From Epiperipatus broadwayi (Eukaryota > Onychophora > Udeonychophora > Euonychophora > Peripatidae): a stretch of DNA of 64,000 nt. Under the pieces are notes generated by a model. That model was given only the letters and a program-made list of their open reading frames with translations. It did not search any database and had not been told where the DNA came from. The stretch spans positions 28,663,010-28,727,009 of the forward strand of contig JAQFVV010012394.1 of NCBI GenBank assembly GCA_028023455.1, read 5' to 3'. The position numbers and the translations under genes were made by a program. Shown one piece after another: positions 11,110-22,375 of this stretch (position 1 is its first letter; every line of letters starts with the position of its first letter).

Positions 11110-11645
11110 AAGAAACACCATAGAATTAAACTTGATTGGAGTGCTTTTGGTAGAAATAACTTGATACTAAAAGGAAATATGCCTATGTGTTTGAAAAGGA
11201 AGGTTTTTAACAAATGTGTTTTACCAGTTTTTACTTATGGATCTGAGACTTTGACACTCAATAGAAGAGCAATACAGAGATTTCAGACCACTCAAAGAAG
11301 TATGGAGAGATGTATGTTGGGAGTAACAAGAAGACATCGAAAACGCAATGTATGGGTAAGAGAACAAACAGGTGTAACTGACCTCATTGAAAAAATTAAA
11401 AGATTGGAGTTGGGCTGGACATATTGCTAGAAGAGATGATAATAGATGAACAATTGAAATTTTAAACTGGATTCCAAGAGATTGTAAAAGACACAGAAAG
11501 AGACCACATGTGAGATGGATGGATTAAATAAGAACGTGTGCAGGGGTGATGTGGAGAAGAGAAGCTAAAGATCGAAGAAGATGGATTAAACTTGGAGAGA
11601 CCTTCATCCTGCAGAGGATTGATAATGGTTGATAATGATATTACC
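11110..11645 (+). mobile_element. RTE-like LINE 3' tail
   Basis: Homologous to 38455..38958. A 89-codon open stretch (11161..11430) begins MILKGNMPMCLKRK and contains YGSET, the NRRAI.RFQTTQRSMER block and VREQTGVTDLIEKIKRL, as in post-RT regions of RTE-type non-LTR retrotransposons. Frame breaks at 11430, but similarity continues to a GGTTGATAATGATA end. 5'-truncated, inactive. Confidence 0.75.
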
Positions 11646-12694
11646 ATTTGTGGTTCACTTATCATCAAGAAGCTTAATATTTAGGATATGTAAAGGGATA
11701 GGTTTCGGTTTTCTTTTTTCCATCGTTATAGCTTACTTGTATATTCTATTGGTTTATTTAAGCATTGATTACTATAATGTGATTTTCATATGGCTTCCAG
11801 TTGTTATCTAAAAATAAGGTAGCTACGACAAAAGATTCTTGATATTCTATTGGTTGATTAAGATATTGATTGCAGTGATAAGCAATTAGCTGTTGGTAAT
11901 TGTGGTTTATTATATCAAAAGTATTTGTTCTGTGGGTATGCTTATTTCATTTGTACTTAGCACATTATTGGTCATTTGATGTTTGTGTGGGTGGCGGGGG
12001 TGTTTTGTTGAAATTTTTTTCCCAAGATATTATTTATTTTTTTTCAATTTCATTTATGCTTTTTCAAAATTCAAAGTTTCCATTTATCTGAATATTTGCA
12101 AGTTATTTTATTTTTTTTTTAAAAAAAAAAGATTTCCTGTTAAAGGAGATGTATAAAATTTGTTATGATACTTTTTATTTTATTTCAAAGATTAATATTC
12201 CTTGAAATTATTAAATTGTGTGCTGCAATTGTGATCATCAAAAATTTCCTATCAATTTGGTTGAAAAAAAAATTGGTTAGCCTTTATACAATTTTATGAT
12301 TGCATCTTGGGAGTTTCCTTGTTATTCACACAAAATTAATATTTTTCTTCAAAAGCAGAAAAACCCTTTAAATTCTTATTTTAAAATATTCGTAATAATA
12401 ATTGACTCAATGTCATTAGAAATAATTATCAAATATTTTATTCTTCTTTCTCAAATACTATATCTTGTATGGGCACTGAAAAGTATTCATTTATTATTTA
12501 ACACTCATTAAAGCACATGTACAGTAGCTGTAAAAGGCTGATATTTAGTGAATTACAAATATTTTATTATATATTTATATTAAATATTACTAATATAAAT
12601 GATAAAAATATGTTTTATGCATTTTATGTAATAATACAACATTTTATGTGTCACACTTGCAAAATAGCAACAATTTTCCTTAGAATCCCTTCAG

Positions 12695-12800
12695 CTAATA
12701 GTTTCGACTGTTCAACGTTTTCCTCAGAGCGCTTCTTCAATTTTTTAAATATTAAGAGCTCTGAGAAAGACTGGTGAATAATCAAAACTATCAGCGTTTT
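12695..12800. repeat. inverted pair of Penelope-type hammerhead-like termini
   Basis: Minus strand 12698..12732 reads GCGCTCTGAGGA...GTCGAAACTATTAGC; plus strand 12753..12798 reads GAGCTCTGAGAA...ATCAAAACTATCAGCG. The first keeps a permissible core (CTGAGGA, GAAAC), the second does not. Penelope-like elements commonly end in such ribozymes. I see no coding sequence next to them that I can assign. Confidence 0.4.
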
Positions 12801-13549
12801 TGCGGATATGATCCATCTGTACAATGTTGCATTGTAGAAAGTGCACGAAAGAAGTGTTTGATTTAATATGTAAAAATTTTTTTCTGATCTTTGAACTTTT
12901 CACATATGTTACGTAAATCCAAATGGGCTGAGTAAAAACCTAAAACAATAATGAATATAGAACCTTTTAAACTATCTGCATATATTGACAAAAGTGAGGA
13001 TAAATTGCTTTAAGAGTGATTGAAATATGAAAATGAAGAAAGTGAAAGAGATAGAGATTTTTGTTTAGATCTTCATGAAAAGATTGGGGAATATGAGGAT
13101 CGTACATTTTAGATGGAATGAAACAATTTTTATTAAAACGAGGTAGTAAAAAAAACGTGTCAGGATTAGACGGGTGACTAGCTGATTACAGATTGAGAGT
13201 ATTGGGGCAGGGGGTAGTTCAAGTTTACAATGATATAAATTTTAGGTTTTCTGATATAAATTATTTTCTACAAATATATATTTGTATTATATATATATAG
13301 TAATACTTAATCATTTTTAAAATCTTATATTTTGTAAGTGTGCAGACATTTAATAATTATTACGGAATTAATATTTTAAGTTGTTTATGCAGGCTTTTGA
13401 CATATTGCAAATTTTTCAAAACTAGACAAAAATGCACTACATCATAGCTAATTTATGTATTTATGCCATAATAATTATTAATTGTTTACACATTCTTGTG
13501 TAACACAATTATATATGTTATTTAATTTTTCTTATCTTTCTCTGACCAG

Positions 13550-13713
13550 TTTTATCAGCAATTGCATTAATCAATGTGGCTGTAGAAAATGGAGATGTAA
13601 GAGAAACATTTAACTTATTGTCTCACAAAAATGCTCTTATTTCTGGGTTGGATACTCAAAATATGCAGAAGTATCTGGATCAACTGTTGTCAGCCAAGCA
13701 CAATAAACAAGGG
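13550..13713 (+). CDS. IQGAP: IQGAP exon d: second half of repeat 2
   Basis: 164 nt, phase 1 in, phase 0 out. Encodes ILSAIALINVAVENGD, then an ETFNLL segment, NMQKYLDQLLSAK and HNKQG. This is the IQGAP repeat core (ALIN.A...GD) followed by the (C/N)..RYLDEL-like helix known from vertebrate IQGAP1. Acceptor CTGACCAG and donor GTGAGT are strong. Confidence 0.93.
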
Positions 13714-14807
13714 GTGAGTTATTTTGCTCATTACTTTATTGATGAAAAAAATACATTTTTTCTTTTATTAAATGAAAAATAATTTAAAATGTATTTAAAT
13801 CTTTAGTTACAAAATTTATTTATTACAATGTTTAATTATTTAAATTCATCAAGAATTTTTAAAAAATGATTAATTAGTTTACGGATTAATTTTTTTTTTC
13901 ATATTTAATCAAAAATTTGGGAGATAACAGTAATAATCATACCACTAAGAAAGAAATGAATCAGAAATATTTAGTCATATTTATTTTAACCAAGCTAATG
14001 TGGTCCAGAAACTAAATGTGTAATGTCTTTTTTTTCCATTAGTAAATAATATATCCGTCTTATTTATTTATTTATTTATGGGTCTGGCATACATTTTTTT
14101 TGTTATGGTTTAGATTGTTTTTAGGGTTTATTTTGATTGCCATTTAAGAGTAGCTTAATACGACTGATCTTGTGGATTTTCTTTGTCTTTGATAAAAATA
14201 AATATATAAAAAAATAGAAATTTCTGAAAAATGTATTTTAGTTACAAATCTAATAACAAACAGTGAGAAGTTCCAGTTTTCTTCGTTTATCAGAAAAAGA
14301 TTATCGAAGAAGTTATTTTTAAAGAATGAGAAGCCTACATATTTTATTTTTCAGAAGAGGTTTTGAAACAAATTGTCAGACTGGCAGAAGTAAAAGATTT
14401 GTAACGTATGAATACAGGGGTTGTTGGTGGTTTGGTATGGTTTTGGTTAAGAACAAGACAGATGAGATAGTAGAAGTAAAAATTCCTTCATGCAAAGGAT
14501 GATTGATGATAAACTTGATGTATTTGTGTCCCAAATTCTTACTTTGTTAAATTCAAAATGTTTACTGGTTGCACCTATTGTCTCTGGGAAGAAGAAATAG
14601 ATGCAACGATGAATGTTCTTCAAAATTATCTTAGAAAGAACAATTGAGGTTGCTTGCAGTGAATGACTTGTTACAGCAAAATTACACAATTAATTCATAT
14701 TTTTATTCTTTTTCTCCCAATTAACGTTTTTAACTTACTTTGCCATAATTCTTTGTTTTATTCCTTGATTATCAAACCTTTCTGTCATATGTAACAATCT
14801 TTAAACT

Positions 14808-15440
14808 TGTTATATTTTGTAAAAATATTTACATTTATATTAATATAAGTTTGTGCACTCCAGAAAAAGTAGAAAATATATTAGAGAAATATATTTTAGA
14901 TCATTAAATTTAATTAATAAATTTATGTTAATTGTGATAAGAACATTGCGATCCATAAATTCCAAGAAATTTGCTGATTACAAATATTTCTTGATAAGAT
15001 ACTAATCAATTTAAAGAGATGGAAAATTGCCTTATATGGAAATAATTAATTAATTCTGTGTGTAATTAAAAGCTAAGATGAACTCCATCATACAATAACA
15101 AACTATAAATAAAGTAAGCAACAGAATGCATTGTTCTGATTTCCAGTGAACTTACCAAGTGAACAAGTGCAGAGAGAATTTATGACAATAGCTGAAAGAA
15201 GTATAATTGCCGGTGCAGTGCTCTAGTATGAAGCCATCATGTTCACAAGAAGCAGCATGATTGGGCCAAAGAGTTTGGGAAACCTTGCAGAGAGTAGACA
15301 GTTGTGTTGAATTGCGTTAAGGAATTGAATCAAAAGTGAACTATATATATTATGAATGTGAGTAGCAAGAACTTTTCGTTATTATTGTTTGTTGTATTTT
15401 GCTGGTGATTCAGTCATGGTTGGGAACATAGCAAATTATT
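14808..15440 (+). repeat. LTR-like arm, left, inverted relative to 16813..17444
   Basis: About 633 bp matching the reverse complement of 16813..17444 nearly end to end (TGTTATATTTTGTAAAAATA start, GAACATTGCGATC, GTGCATTGTTCTGATTTCCA, GTGAACTATATATAT, then GCAAATTATT). The arms are equal in length and begin with TG, as an LTR would. Their opposite orientation is abnormal for an intact LTR element. Confidence 0.65.
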
Positions 15441-16050
15441 CCTCCCTCACTCCAGCAAAATCCTTTTTCGATTAATAGATGTAATCTTGAAAATTATGTA
15501 AACTCTTCTTTTTCCTCGCTGCCTTGAGTGCTATTTTCTCCCGCTTGGGTTTTTCTTTGCTCTTTGATTTTTGTGTCTGGCAACTCTCTGTCTAAAGATT
15601 GCTTTTCTTCTAAAAAATCTTTGAAAGTGTCTATTTCATTTTCACTTTTGGCCATCTTTTCTTGTAGCTCCATTTCATACTGCTACCAACTCTCTACTTG
15701 TTCGGACAATTCTTTTACTTTTTCTGTTCATTCTTCAGTTTCTTTAAGCAGCTGATTATAACTTTTGTAGTAAACAGTGTTTTTCTTGTAATTTCTGTTC
15801 CAGCTCATTATATAATTCACTATTTCTGAATTCTAAGGCCTCTGATTTCTTTTCTAGAAGGTTCACCATTGATTCCAACTCTTGCAATTTGGTCTGTAAT
15901 TTAATAAACTCTATTTGACATTATTCTGTTTTCTGACCTATATTTGCGGTGTCGTACTTGCAGAATGGTGCTATCCCTCATCGCAATGCTTTGCCTCTTA
16001 TTTGATATATAGTTAATGCTATAGGTTCTATTATTTGTGCCTGGATTACA
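15440..16050 (-). pseudogene. broken region downstream of gag, coiled-coil-like
   Basis: Minus-strand continuation of the gag below. The translation is rich in Lys, Glu and Gln with many stops, consistent with a decayed charged, coiled-coil-forming region. No protease or reverse transcriptase motif is seen, so pol is missing or was deleted. Confidence 0.35.
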
Positions 16051-16056
16051 TTTTCT

Positions 16057-16727
16057 TTATCGACCATCTCTTTCTGGTGATTCTTTACATGTACATCCAA
16101 GGTGGTCTTTCCATTTACAGATATGACATTGTTCGTGTTTTAATCTACAGTTATTTTTGAAGTGTCCTAGATTTCCACAGCAAAAATACTTTATTTTTAT
16201 CCAAAAGTGGAATGTATTTTTAATTTCTGTTTCACACTTCATCTTTGTTACTGAAAACCACTATCTGCTTGACAACAAGTTCATGGGCCACTCCCTTTTT
16301 AATGGCTTCTTCGAACTTTAATTCTTCATCAGCAAGCAGGTTTTGATGGAGTCTGTTCTCTAATATGGCCCAGATTAAATCAAGCAGAATTTCATCTACA
16401 AACTCGCCATATGATTCCAAACTGTTTTATTGATTCATCCTTCCATTGCCTCCTGTTTCTTAAAGCTAATCTGGCAATGTGACGGGATGGTCTGGGATTA
16501 AAAGGTTCATTCAGCTTATTAATTATGTTTTCATATCTTATTTCTTCTGCTATGGGTATGTTGAAATACTTATTTATAATATCATTGACATTTAGTTCTG
16601 ACATATGCATTAAAGCAGCTATCTTTTTCTTATTGTCTTTAACTCTATTTAATAAGAAATTTTCCAACTGTATGTCATACCATTGCCACTGACTAGGATT
16701 AGTCACATTGAATTGTGTTATTACCAA
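16057..16727 (-). pseudogene. LTR-retrotransposon gag with zinc knuckle, frameshifted
   Basis: Three overlapping minus-strand frames (16727..16392, 16420..16232, 16242..16057) form a Gag-like polyprotein: N-terminal capsid-like region with WYDIQLENFL and a RRQWKDESIKQF block, typical of Ty3-type Gag; then a helix-rich part; then zinc knuckles. The second knuckle CHICKWKDHLGCTC fits CX2CX4HX4C; the first has lost its first Cys (YFCCGNLGHFKNNC). Frameshifts near 16400 and 16235 show it is dead. The adjacent upstream arm (16813..17444) is in the right place for its 5' LTR. Confidence 0.65.
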
Positions 16728-16812
16728 CTGACTTAATGACAGTTTCAGTATTCCATAGATTGTTAACTTTTCACAACTTATTCGCTACTAATAGGTTCAA
16801 TGTGACTGCACC

Positions 16813-17444
16813 AATAATTTGCTGTATCTCCAACTATGACCGGGTGACCAGCAAACAAATATACAATAAACAATAATAGTGAAAAGTTTTTGCTACTCAC
16901 ATATACAATATATATATATATATAGTTCACTTTTGATTCACTTCCCCAATGCAATTCACAACTGTCTACTTTCTGCATGGCTTCCCAAAGTCTTTGACCC
17001 CATCCTGCTGCTGCTTGCAATCACGTTGGCTTCTCATTGGATCATCGCACTGGTATTTAAGCTTTTTTCAGCTATTGTCACTTAATTTGGTAAGTTCATT
17101 GGAAATCAGAACAATGCACTTTGTTGCTTATTCTATTTATGGTTTGTTATCGTATGATGGAATTCATCTTGGCTTTTAATTACACACACAATCAATTACT
17201 TATTTTCATATAAGTCAATTCTCCATCTCTTTAAATTAATTAGTCTGTTATCAAGAAATATTTGTAATCAGCAAATTTCTCGGAAGTTATCGATCGCAAT
17301 GTTCTTATCATAAATATCATAAATTTATTAATTAAATTTAATGCTTATCATTTAGCAATCTAAAATATATTTCTCCAATATATTTTTTACTTTTCTGGAG
17401 TGGTCAAACTTATACGAATATAAATATTTTTACAAAATATAACA
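16813..17444 (-). repeat. LTR-like arm, right (5' LTR of the minus-strand gag)
   Basis: Reads on the minus strand TGTTATATTTTG... to GGAGATACAGCAAATTATT, followed by TGGTGCAGTCACATTG, which looks like a primer-binding site (starts TGG), a short leader and the gag ATG at 16727. It is the inverted partner of 14808..15440. Confidence 0.6.
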
Positions 17445-17479
17445 ATAATATATTATTGGGTCATTAATATTTAATGTAT

Positions 17480-17925
17480 TAAACCACTAAACATCACATG
17501 ATCACCATTTCTTATACTCACTCAAGGTGTTAAAACAAGCTAAACTCTCAATACAGGAGTGCCATTCAGGGCAAGTCAGAGTAATCAATGGATGCAAGAA
17601 GGTTTGCGCATAAAATCCCTATCTAGTGCCTTGAAAATATTATTATGTTTTTAATTTTAGACTCATAGTTTTGTAGTTAAATAGAGATAAAAGGTGGCTT
17701 CTGGAGGATTGCATTTAGATCCTAAGATCTAGGCGCAGTGCTCTCAGATCCAAGGCTCCTCACTGACGAAGGCCACAAGCCAGAAACTAGTCTGGAGATA
17801 TTGGATGAGTAGGCACTAGATGGGGATTTTATGCACAAACCTTCTTGCATCCATTGATTACTCTGGCTTGCATTGAGTGGCGTTACTGTACGGAGAGTTT
17901 TGCCTGTTTTAATATTTAATGTAGT
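17480..17925 (+). mobile_element. hammerhead-bearing element, family A, partial inverted dimer
   Basis: A minus-orientation arm (17480..17627: ATCACATGATCACC, GTAATCAATGGATGC, AAATCCCTATCTAGTGCC) followed by a plus-orientation unit with the hammerhead at 17757 and the complementary arm to about 17925 (TAGGCACTAGATGGGGATTT, CATCCATTGATTACTC, GAGAGTTTTGCCTGTTTTAA). Same family as 22610..23697. No ORF. Confidence 0.65.
17757..17798 (+). ncRNA. hammerhead ribozyme-like motif, family A
   Basis: Core CTGACGA and GAAAC intact; stem II GGC/GCC around CACAA with flanking A-A; stem III is the palindrome ACTAGT; predicted cleavage after C17792 (AGTC). Stem I TCCTCA/TGGAGA has one C-A mismatch where other copies read TGGGGA. 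Confidence 0.6.
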
Positions 17926-18148
17926 TTTAAAAAATACTTACTACATGTTAAAAATTTAAAGAAATAAAGAAAATATTTTTTTATATATAAGCCAACTTTT
18001 AATAATTTTTAAAAAATTCACTACTAATAATATATTCACATATTTCACGTTGACACCACAAAATATAATAATAATTTAAAAGTTATCAGTTAACAGCAAT
18101 ACCTGAAAGAATTGTATTAAGATTTTGTTTTCTTTTTTTTTTAAATAG

Positions 18149-18230
18149 ACCTCTTGTGAATTTTTAACACATTCTGAAATTCAGACATCTATCGAAGAAG
18201 CAAATCGTAAAGCTCTTGAAGAACATGAAC
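18149..18230 (+). CDS. IQGAP: IQGAP exon e: first half of repeat 3
   Basis: 82 nt, phase 0 in, phase 1 out, encoding TSCEFLTHSEIQTSIEEAN and RKALEEHE. It corresponds to the 'F(I/L)T...IQ..V..VN...EEHERI' stretch of vertebrate IQGAP1. Polypyrimidine tract and AAATAG precede it; GTAAGA follows. The split Arg codon continues at 29493, after the longest intron in the window. Confidence 0.9.
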
Positions 18231-18421
18231 GTAAGAATTGTTTATTTATTAAAGATTTATATTATTAATAGATTGTTTAACAAATGAAAGACAGATTACT
18301 TCATTGTAGGATATAATTACTAAAAGTAAATATGTATAGAGCTGTTATTTTCCATTTCTTTTTAATAAATTCACATTTACTTATTTGTTACATATGCATG
18401 TGTGTGTATTAATATGTTGTC

Positions 18422-18616
18422 CATGAAAAAGATACAGGCCGCACTATTGATTTTGATGAAGCTAAGGTTGTCTTCTTTGAGAGAAATGAAATCAAAAGAA
18501 GAATTAAAGAATCTTTATTATTGAAAATTTATTATTCTGAAGCAATTAATTTATTTAAGAGTTCTTTTAATATTAAGGGTGGATGGGAAGTGAATGGATT
18601 TGTGGGTAATGTTTAA
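18422..18616 (+). pseudogene. Penelope-like element C-terminus
   Basis: A 65-codon open stretch ending in TAA encodes HEKDTGRTIDFDEAKV, FERNEIKRRIKESL and then an ...SSFNIKGGW end. This matches the end of the GIY-YIG endonuclease part of Penelope-like retroelements (H...GH.IDF, then N...RRIKESL.I). The RT part is missing, so it is 5'-truncated. The 3' flank contains a hammerhead-like relic at 18651. Confidence 0.6.
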
Positions 18617-18650
18617 TATTATATATATTGTGTAGTTTTTGTAGTTCTTT

Positions 18651-18694
18651 ACACCTGAGAAGTCTGCTTGTAGCAGTGAAAACTTTGGTAGTGT
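18651..18694 (+). ncRNA. degenerate hammerhead in the 3' region of the Penelope-like element
   Basis: ACAC pairs with GTGT; CTGAGAAG replaces CTGANGA (one base lost), CTGC..GCAG forms stem II with loop TTGTA, then GAAAACTTTGGTA gives a two-pair stem III (AC/GT) and an A at the cleavage position. Position just downstream of the PLE stop codon is where such ribozymes are known. Confidence 0.4.
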
Positions 18695-18774
18695 TTTAGT
18701 TTTGATTAATATGTTGTTGTAGATAAATATGAAATTAGCGCAGATTAAGTGGTGCAAATTATTCTCTTAGGTTA

Positions 18775-18920
18775 TGAATAAATAATATTCTGCATGTTAA
18801 CAAAACATGAAAAGTAGAATGGATCTACCTATTCTTTAAGGTTTTGATATTTATCAGTTTATCCTTGCCAACTTTGATGGAAATTGAGAATGAAATTAAT
18901 ATATCAGCCATTTTAAATTT
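18775..18920. repeat. repeat shared with 27590..27735
   Basis: The words ACCTATTCTTTAAG, TTTTGATATTTAT and GAATGAA.TTAATATAT occur in the same order and orientation at both places, over about 140 bp. Family unknown. Confidence 0.4.
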
Positions 18921-19099
18921 TAGGTTCATTTTGAACAAATGCAGATAGGTTATATTCATTTTTCTTTTTACATCATTATCTCGAAGACATCTATCATTGT
19001 TTTTATGGGATAATTTTTGTTGAAATTTTCTCTTAACTCTATCACGATCCAATGATTCCTTTTATATGAAGAGAAATTATAATCAATAAAGTTTCCAAT

Positions 19100-20312
19100 C
19101 CTTTTGTAATCGTACAGTCCTCTATCCCTACATGGTAGATCATTAAGTTTTTTTTTTCTCTCATGAGGTCAGTAACCTCTAATTCAGTAGATAAAGGTGC
19201 CTGTTGTCCATGGTCATAATCAATAGCTTTAACTTTTTGAGTTTGACTTAAGCACTTACAGCAGATGTTATAGAAGGACAGCTTAAAAATCCATCAAATT
19301 GCCTGTCGGGATGATGGTTATCTTCAATTCTGGCAACTGGTTCTCACCTTCTTTCATCAAATGTTCTATCTCTACACAACTAGATAATGAAGAAGATACA
19401 AATGGGGTTGCTAATGGATAAAGCTGTGTATCTTCAGAATAATCAACCCACCTTCTCTTTATACTAAAATCTGTTTCAGTAGATAATTCTGTTTCATGAG
19501 GTAGCTGTTTTCTAAAGAGAGATTTCCTATCATCATGCTCATGCTTTTCTATCTGATTTCAAACTTTTTTGTTGTCTTAGACCTGTTTTCTGGGTTGATA
19601 TATGGACTGCTGTTGTATCTTGATGGCATCATGAATAATTCCAATGATTCTCTGTTCCATTTGATCTGATTTTTTTTTCCATTTCTACCATGATGTGTGA
19701 TTGCCTTCTCATTTCTCCTATTATATGAGACAACATACTCTGCTTCATTTTTTATTTTTTTTTGTGATGGCCTGACCCTGTGGATAAATGACTATCAGGT
19801 ACTTTGAAAGTAATCTCTGGGCTTTGTGTTTGAAATTAATGCTCTTCTAGCTGAACACTAATATCAGCTTCCATAATTTATTTTCTTAGTTTTTAAAATT
19901 CTATTTTCCTGATCCGTACTCTAATGAAGCATTTGTTAATGGCGTTTCCTCGTTTTCCTCTATTTCTCAAATCCTATACTGCTGACATAATCCAAGTTTC
20001 ACTTACATATTAAAGTCTGAACTCCCTTAATGAAATTTTTCCCTTTTTTTTTTAACCTCTTTTTCTTTCTTTTTTTCTTTTTTACATAAAACATAAATTA
20101 AGCCCTCTAATGTGATTGATACAATGTTTTCTTTCTTTCCCTCATTCTTATACGTATATTATATACACATAAAGCACTTGTCCAAAATCATATTAAAAGC
20201 ATAAATTACAATTTTCTTTCTTAAACAAAATTTGGGTCATTTAATCTTAGGGGTTCATGGTTTAAGCTCAAACCCCATCTTGGGTGCCATATTTAAAAAA
20301 ATTTAAATATAT
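19100..20312 (-). pseudogene. gag-like remnant with primer-binding-like site
   Basis: On the minus strand, a TGGCACCCAAGATGGGG motif (20273..20289) sits 24 nt after CCGTTACA (20314..20321), resembling an LTR end and leader. A frame-broken polypeptide follows (from about 19875 downwards), with a Met/Gln/Lys-rich helical region and a D-Y-S-E-D-T segment. No zinc knuckle or pol motif seen. An LTR-element gag remnant is the likeliest reading, but weak. Confidence 0.35.
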
Positions 20313-21292
20313 ATGTAACGGTCAGAATGAGCTGACAATAGCAAAATTACTACTAAGATAATTTATACCATCACAACTCATTCTAACACCACATGATACT
20401 TCAATTTTATTTAGCTCAGTGATCAGGTAGAGAGAGATTCTTTAGACTTAGATCATAATGATATGATCTCATTGTGGCAAAGAAGACCCCCAATATAATA
20501 GATATATATGATACAAACATTATTAGTAATAAAATTATAAACAAAAGAAATGAATACTGCTTAATTTGTTGCTGCACTCATTGGAAATGGTGAGAATTAC
20601 ATTAGTGGTTATATGTGTTGAGAGTTCCAATGTGTAGCATATATGTAAGGGATCTTGGCTGATATACATATTGGTGATCTTTGAGGCAGATATTCCTCAA
20701 GCATGTACATGATAATAAATGAAGCAGGGTAAGTTTAATTAACTCTAAAAATATTGTTAAAGGACATAAATGTCAAGCTTGACTATACACTAATCCAACA
20801 TCCACTTTCAATACCTACGATGGATGAATTTATTTCATTTTAAAGCAATAAAAGAAGTTATTAAATAATTATACAAATACAAATGGTTGAAGTTAAATGA
20901 TGAGATTTTTGTGAAAATAGTGATATTGTTTTATTATATATATGTATATTTTCTTGGAAAATTTGAAATCATTTGGATAAGAGAAATTTAAATTTTGGAT
21001 ATGGAAGTGGGATCTTGATGCCATATTTCTGTATATTTTAATATATTTTTCACTTTTTAATCATGTAGTGATTTGTTTTTAATTCATTTAATTTAAATGG
21101 ATTCTTTTTAAAACTTCATTAAGTATTTTGTAATTATGTGGGTTTCATGGCATACAACAACATAGTAGTGTGTATGCACACACACACACATATATATAAA
21201 GAGCCTGCTAATAGCTCTAAACAAGCTTATTTATTTTATTTTTTATGATAAATGCTACAAGAGAAAATACCTGAAGCCTTTATCTATGATGG

Positions 21293-21333
21293 TCCCCAGA
21301 CCAGTTTCGAGCTATGGCTCTCATCAGTGAGGA
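21293..21333 (-). ncRNA. hammerhead ribozyme, family B, complete
   Basis: Minus strand: TCCTCA pairs with TGGGGA (6 pairs, one U-G); CTGATGA; perfect stem II GAGC/GCTC with loop CATA; GAAAC; stem III element ACTGGT; cleavage predicted 3' of GGTC. All conserved core bases are present. Confidence 0.75.
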
Positions 21334-21432
21334 TCTAGGACATGTAGGTGTCTGAAGATTTTGATCTTTTTCTTAATATAGAATTAGATAAATGCTTGGC
21401 TTGAGTTAATATTTTGAATCTAATGTCCTAGC

Positions 21433-21473
21433 TCCTCACTGATGAGAGCCATAGCTCGAAACCGGTCTGGGGA
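21433..21473 (+). ncRNA. hammerhead ribozyme, family B, complete
   Basis: TCCTCA (21433..21438) pairs with TGGGGA (21468..21473); CTGATGA 21439..21445; stem II GAGC/GCTC with loop CATA; GAAA; stem III is the perfect palindrome ACCGGT; cleavage predicted after C21467. Stem III cannot close as a hairpin without a loop, so, as known for the small hammerheads of Penelope-like elements, activity would require two molecules paired through ACCGGT. Confidence 0.8.
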
Positions 21474-22099
21474 CCATCATAGATAATAGCTTCAGGTATT
21501 TTCTCTTGTAACATTTATCATAAAAAATAAAATAAATAAGCTTGTTTAGAGCTATTAGCACGCTCTTTATATATTGGTAATACAAGCTATATAAGTCATG
21601 TGACATATGTCTGATTTTTACTAATATATATATACTAATATATATATAAACTTAAAAGAAAAAATGGAAATAGACACAGACAAATTTCTTTGTAGATATT
21701 TTTTATAAGTACATTGGAATACCACAAAGGAATAAATAATTTTGAATTTAAAATAAAATTTTAGTTTGAAATAATCATTTAAAAAAGTCTAAGAATATTT
21801 TTATTGAATTCTGATTTTGAAATTAAAACAAGCATATTTTATGTTAAAATACATCTACTGATAATTGTAAAAAGAGTCCATTATATTTTAGAAATCTTTT
21901 TTAAATTAAAACTTGTATAATATTTTGCAAATTTCTACTATCTATTTTAGAAACTTTTTTTAAAAGTAAAGCTTGCTGATCATACTTTTGATGAAAACAT
22001 TGATTTTAAAAGGATTAAAGTAGTTTAAAAAAATTAAAGAGAGGAAAAACATTCTTGAGTTAATGAATTTTTTCCATCTTGTTCTATCTATAAAATGGA

Positions 22100-22375
22100 T
22101 GTATAAAAATATTAAAGGAATTTGTTAGTTGGTTTCCTAGAGTTCTTAGGGTAGTTGGTTTTGCAAAGTACAATACTGCCATGAAATAATTGAAGGCAAG
22201 GAGAGCAAATCCAGCAGCTGCTGCTTCCAGTATGTCATGGCCCTAGTGTGAATGAAAATGGCTGGCTTGTCTGAAGTCTATATGGAGCCAATTGAATGCT
22301 ATAATTTACCTGATTATGCCTATCCTGATGCTAACAATCCAGTCTACTGTTATAAGGGACCAGCTTACCCATAAA
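22100..22375 (+). pseudogene. protein-like fragment, unrecognised
   Basis: A less AT-rich patch with coding character. From ATG at 22257 a 38-codon frame runs MAGLSEVYMEPIECYNLP, a Tyr/Pro-rich end and TAA; upstream another frame reads FAKYNTAMK and an Ala-rich segment interrupted by stops. Probably a decayed retrocopy of some gene. I cannot name the family. Confidence 0.25.

Larger units (their letters stand above)
21197..21575. mobile_element. hammerhead-bearing inverted dimer, family B
   Basis: A palindromic element: left arm from TATAAAGAGCCTGCTAATAG through AAGCTTATTTATTTTA and CAAGAGAAAATACCTGAAG to GGTCCCCAGACC; the right arm repeats these in reverse complement up to CACGCTCTTTATATA. 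The roughly 80-bp middle is unique. Each arm has a complete hammerhead pointing away from the centre (21293..21333 minus, 21433..21473 plus). Non-coding. Confidence 0.75.

Noticed and set aside
16879-17179. Overlapping plus-strand frames of 68 and 76 codons
   Set aside because: They run antisense through the LTR-like arm at 16813..17444 and have no recognisable protein signature.
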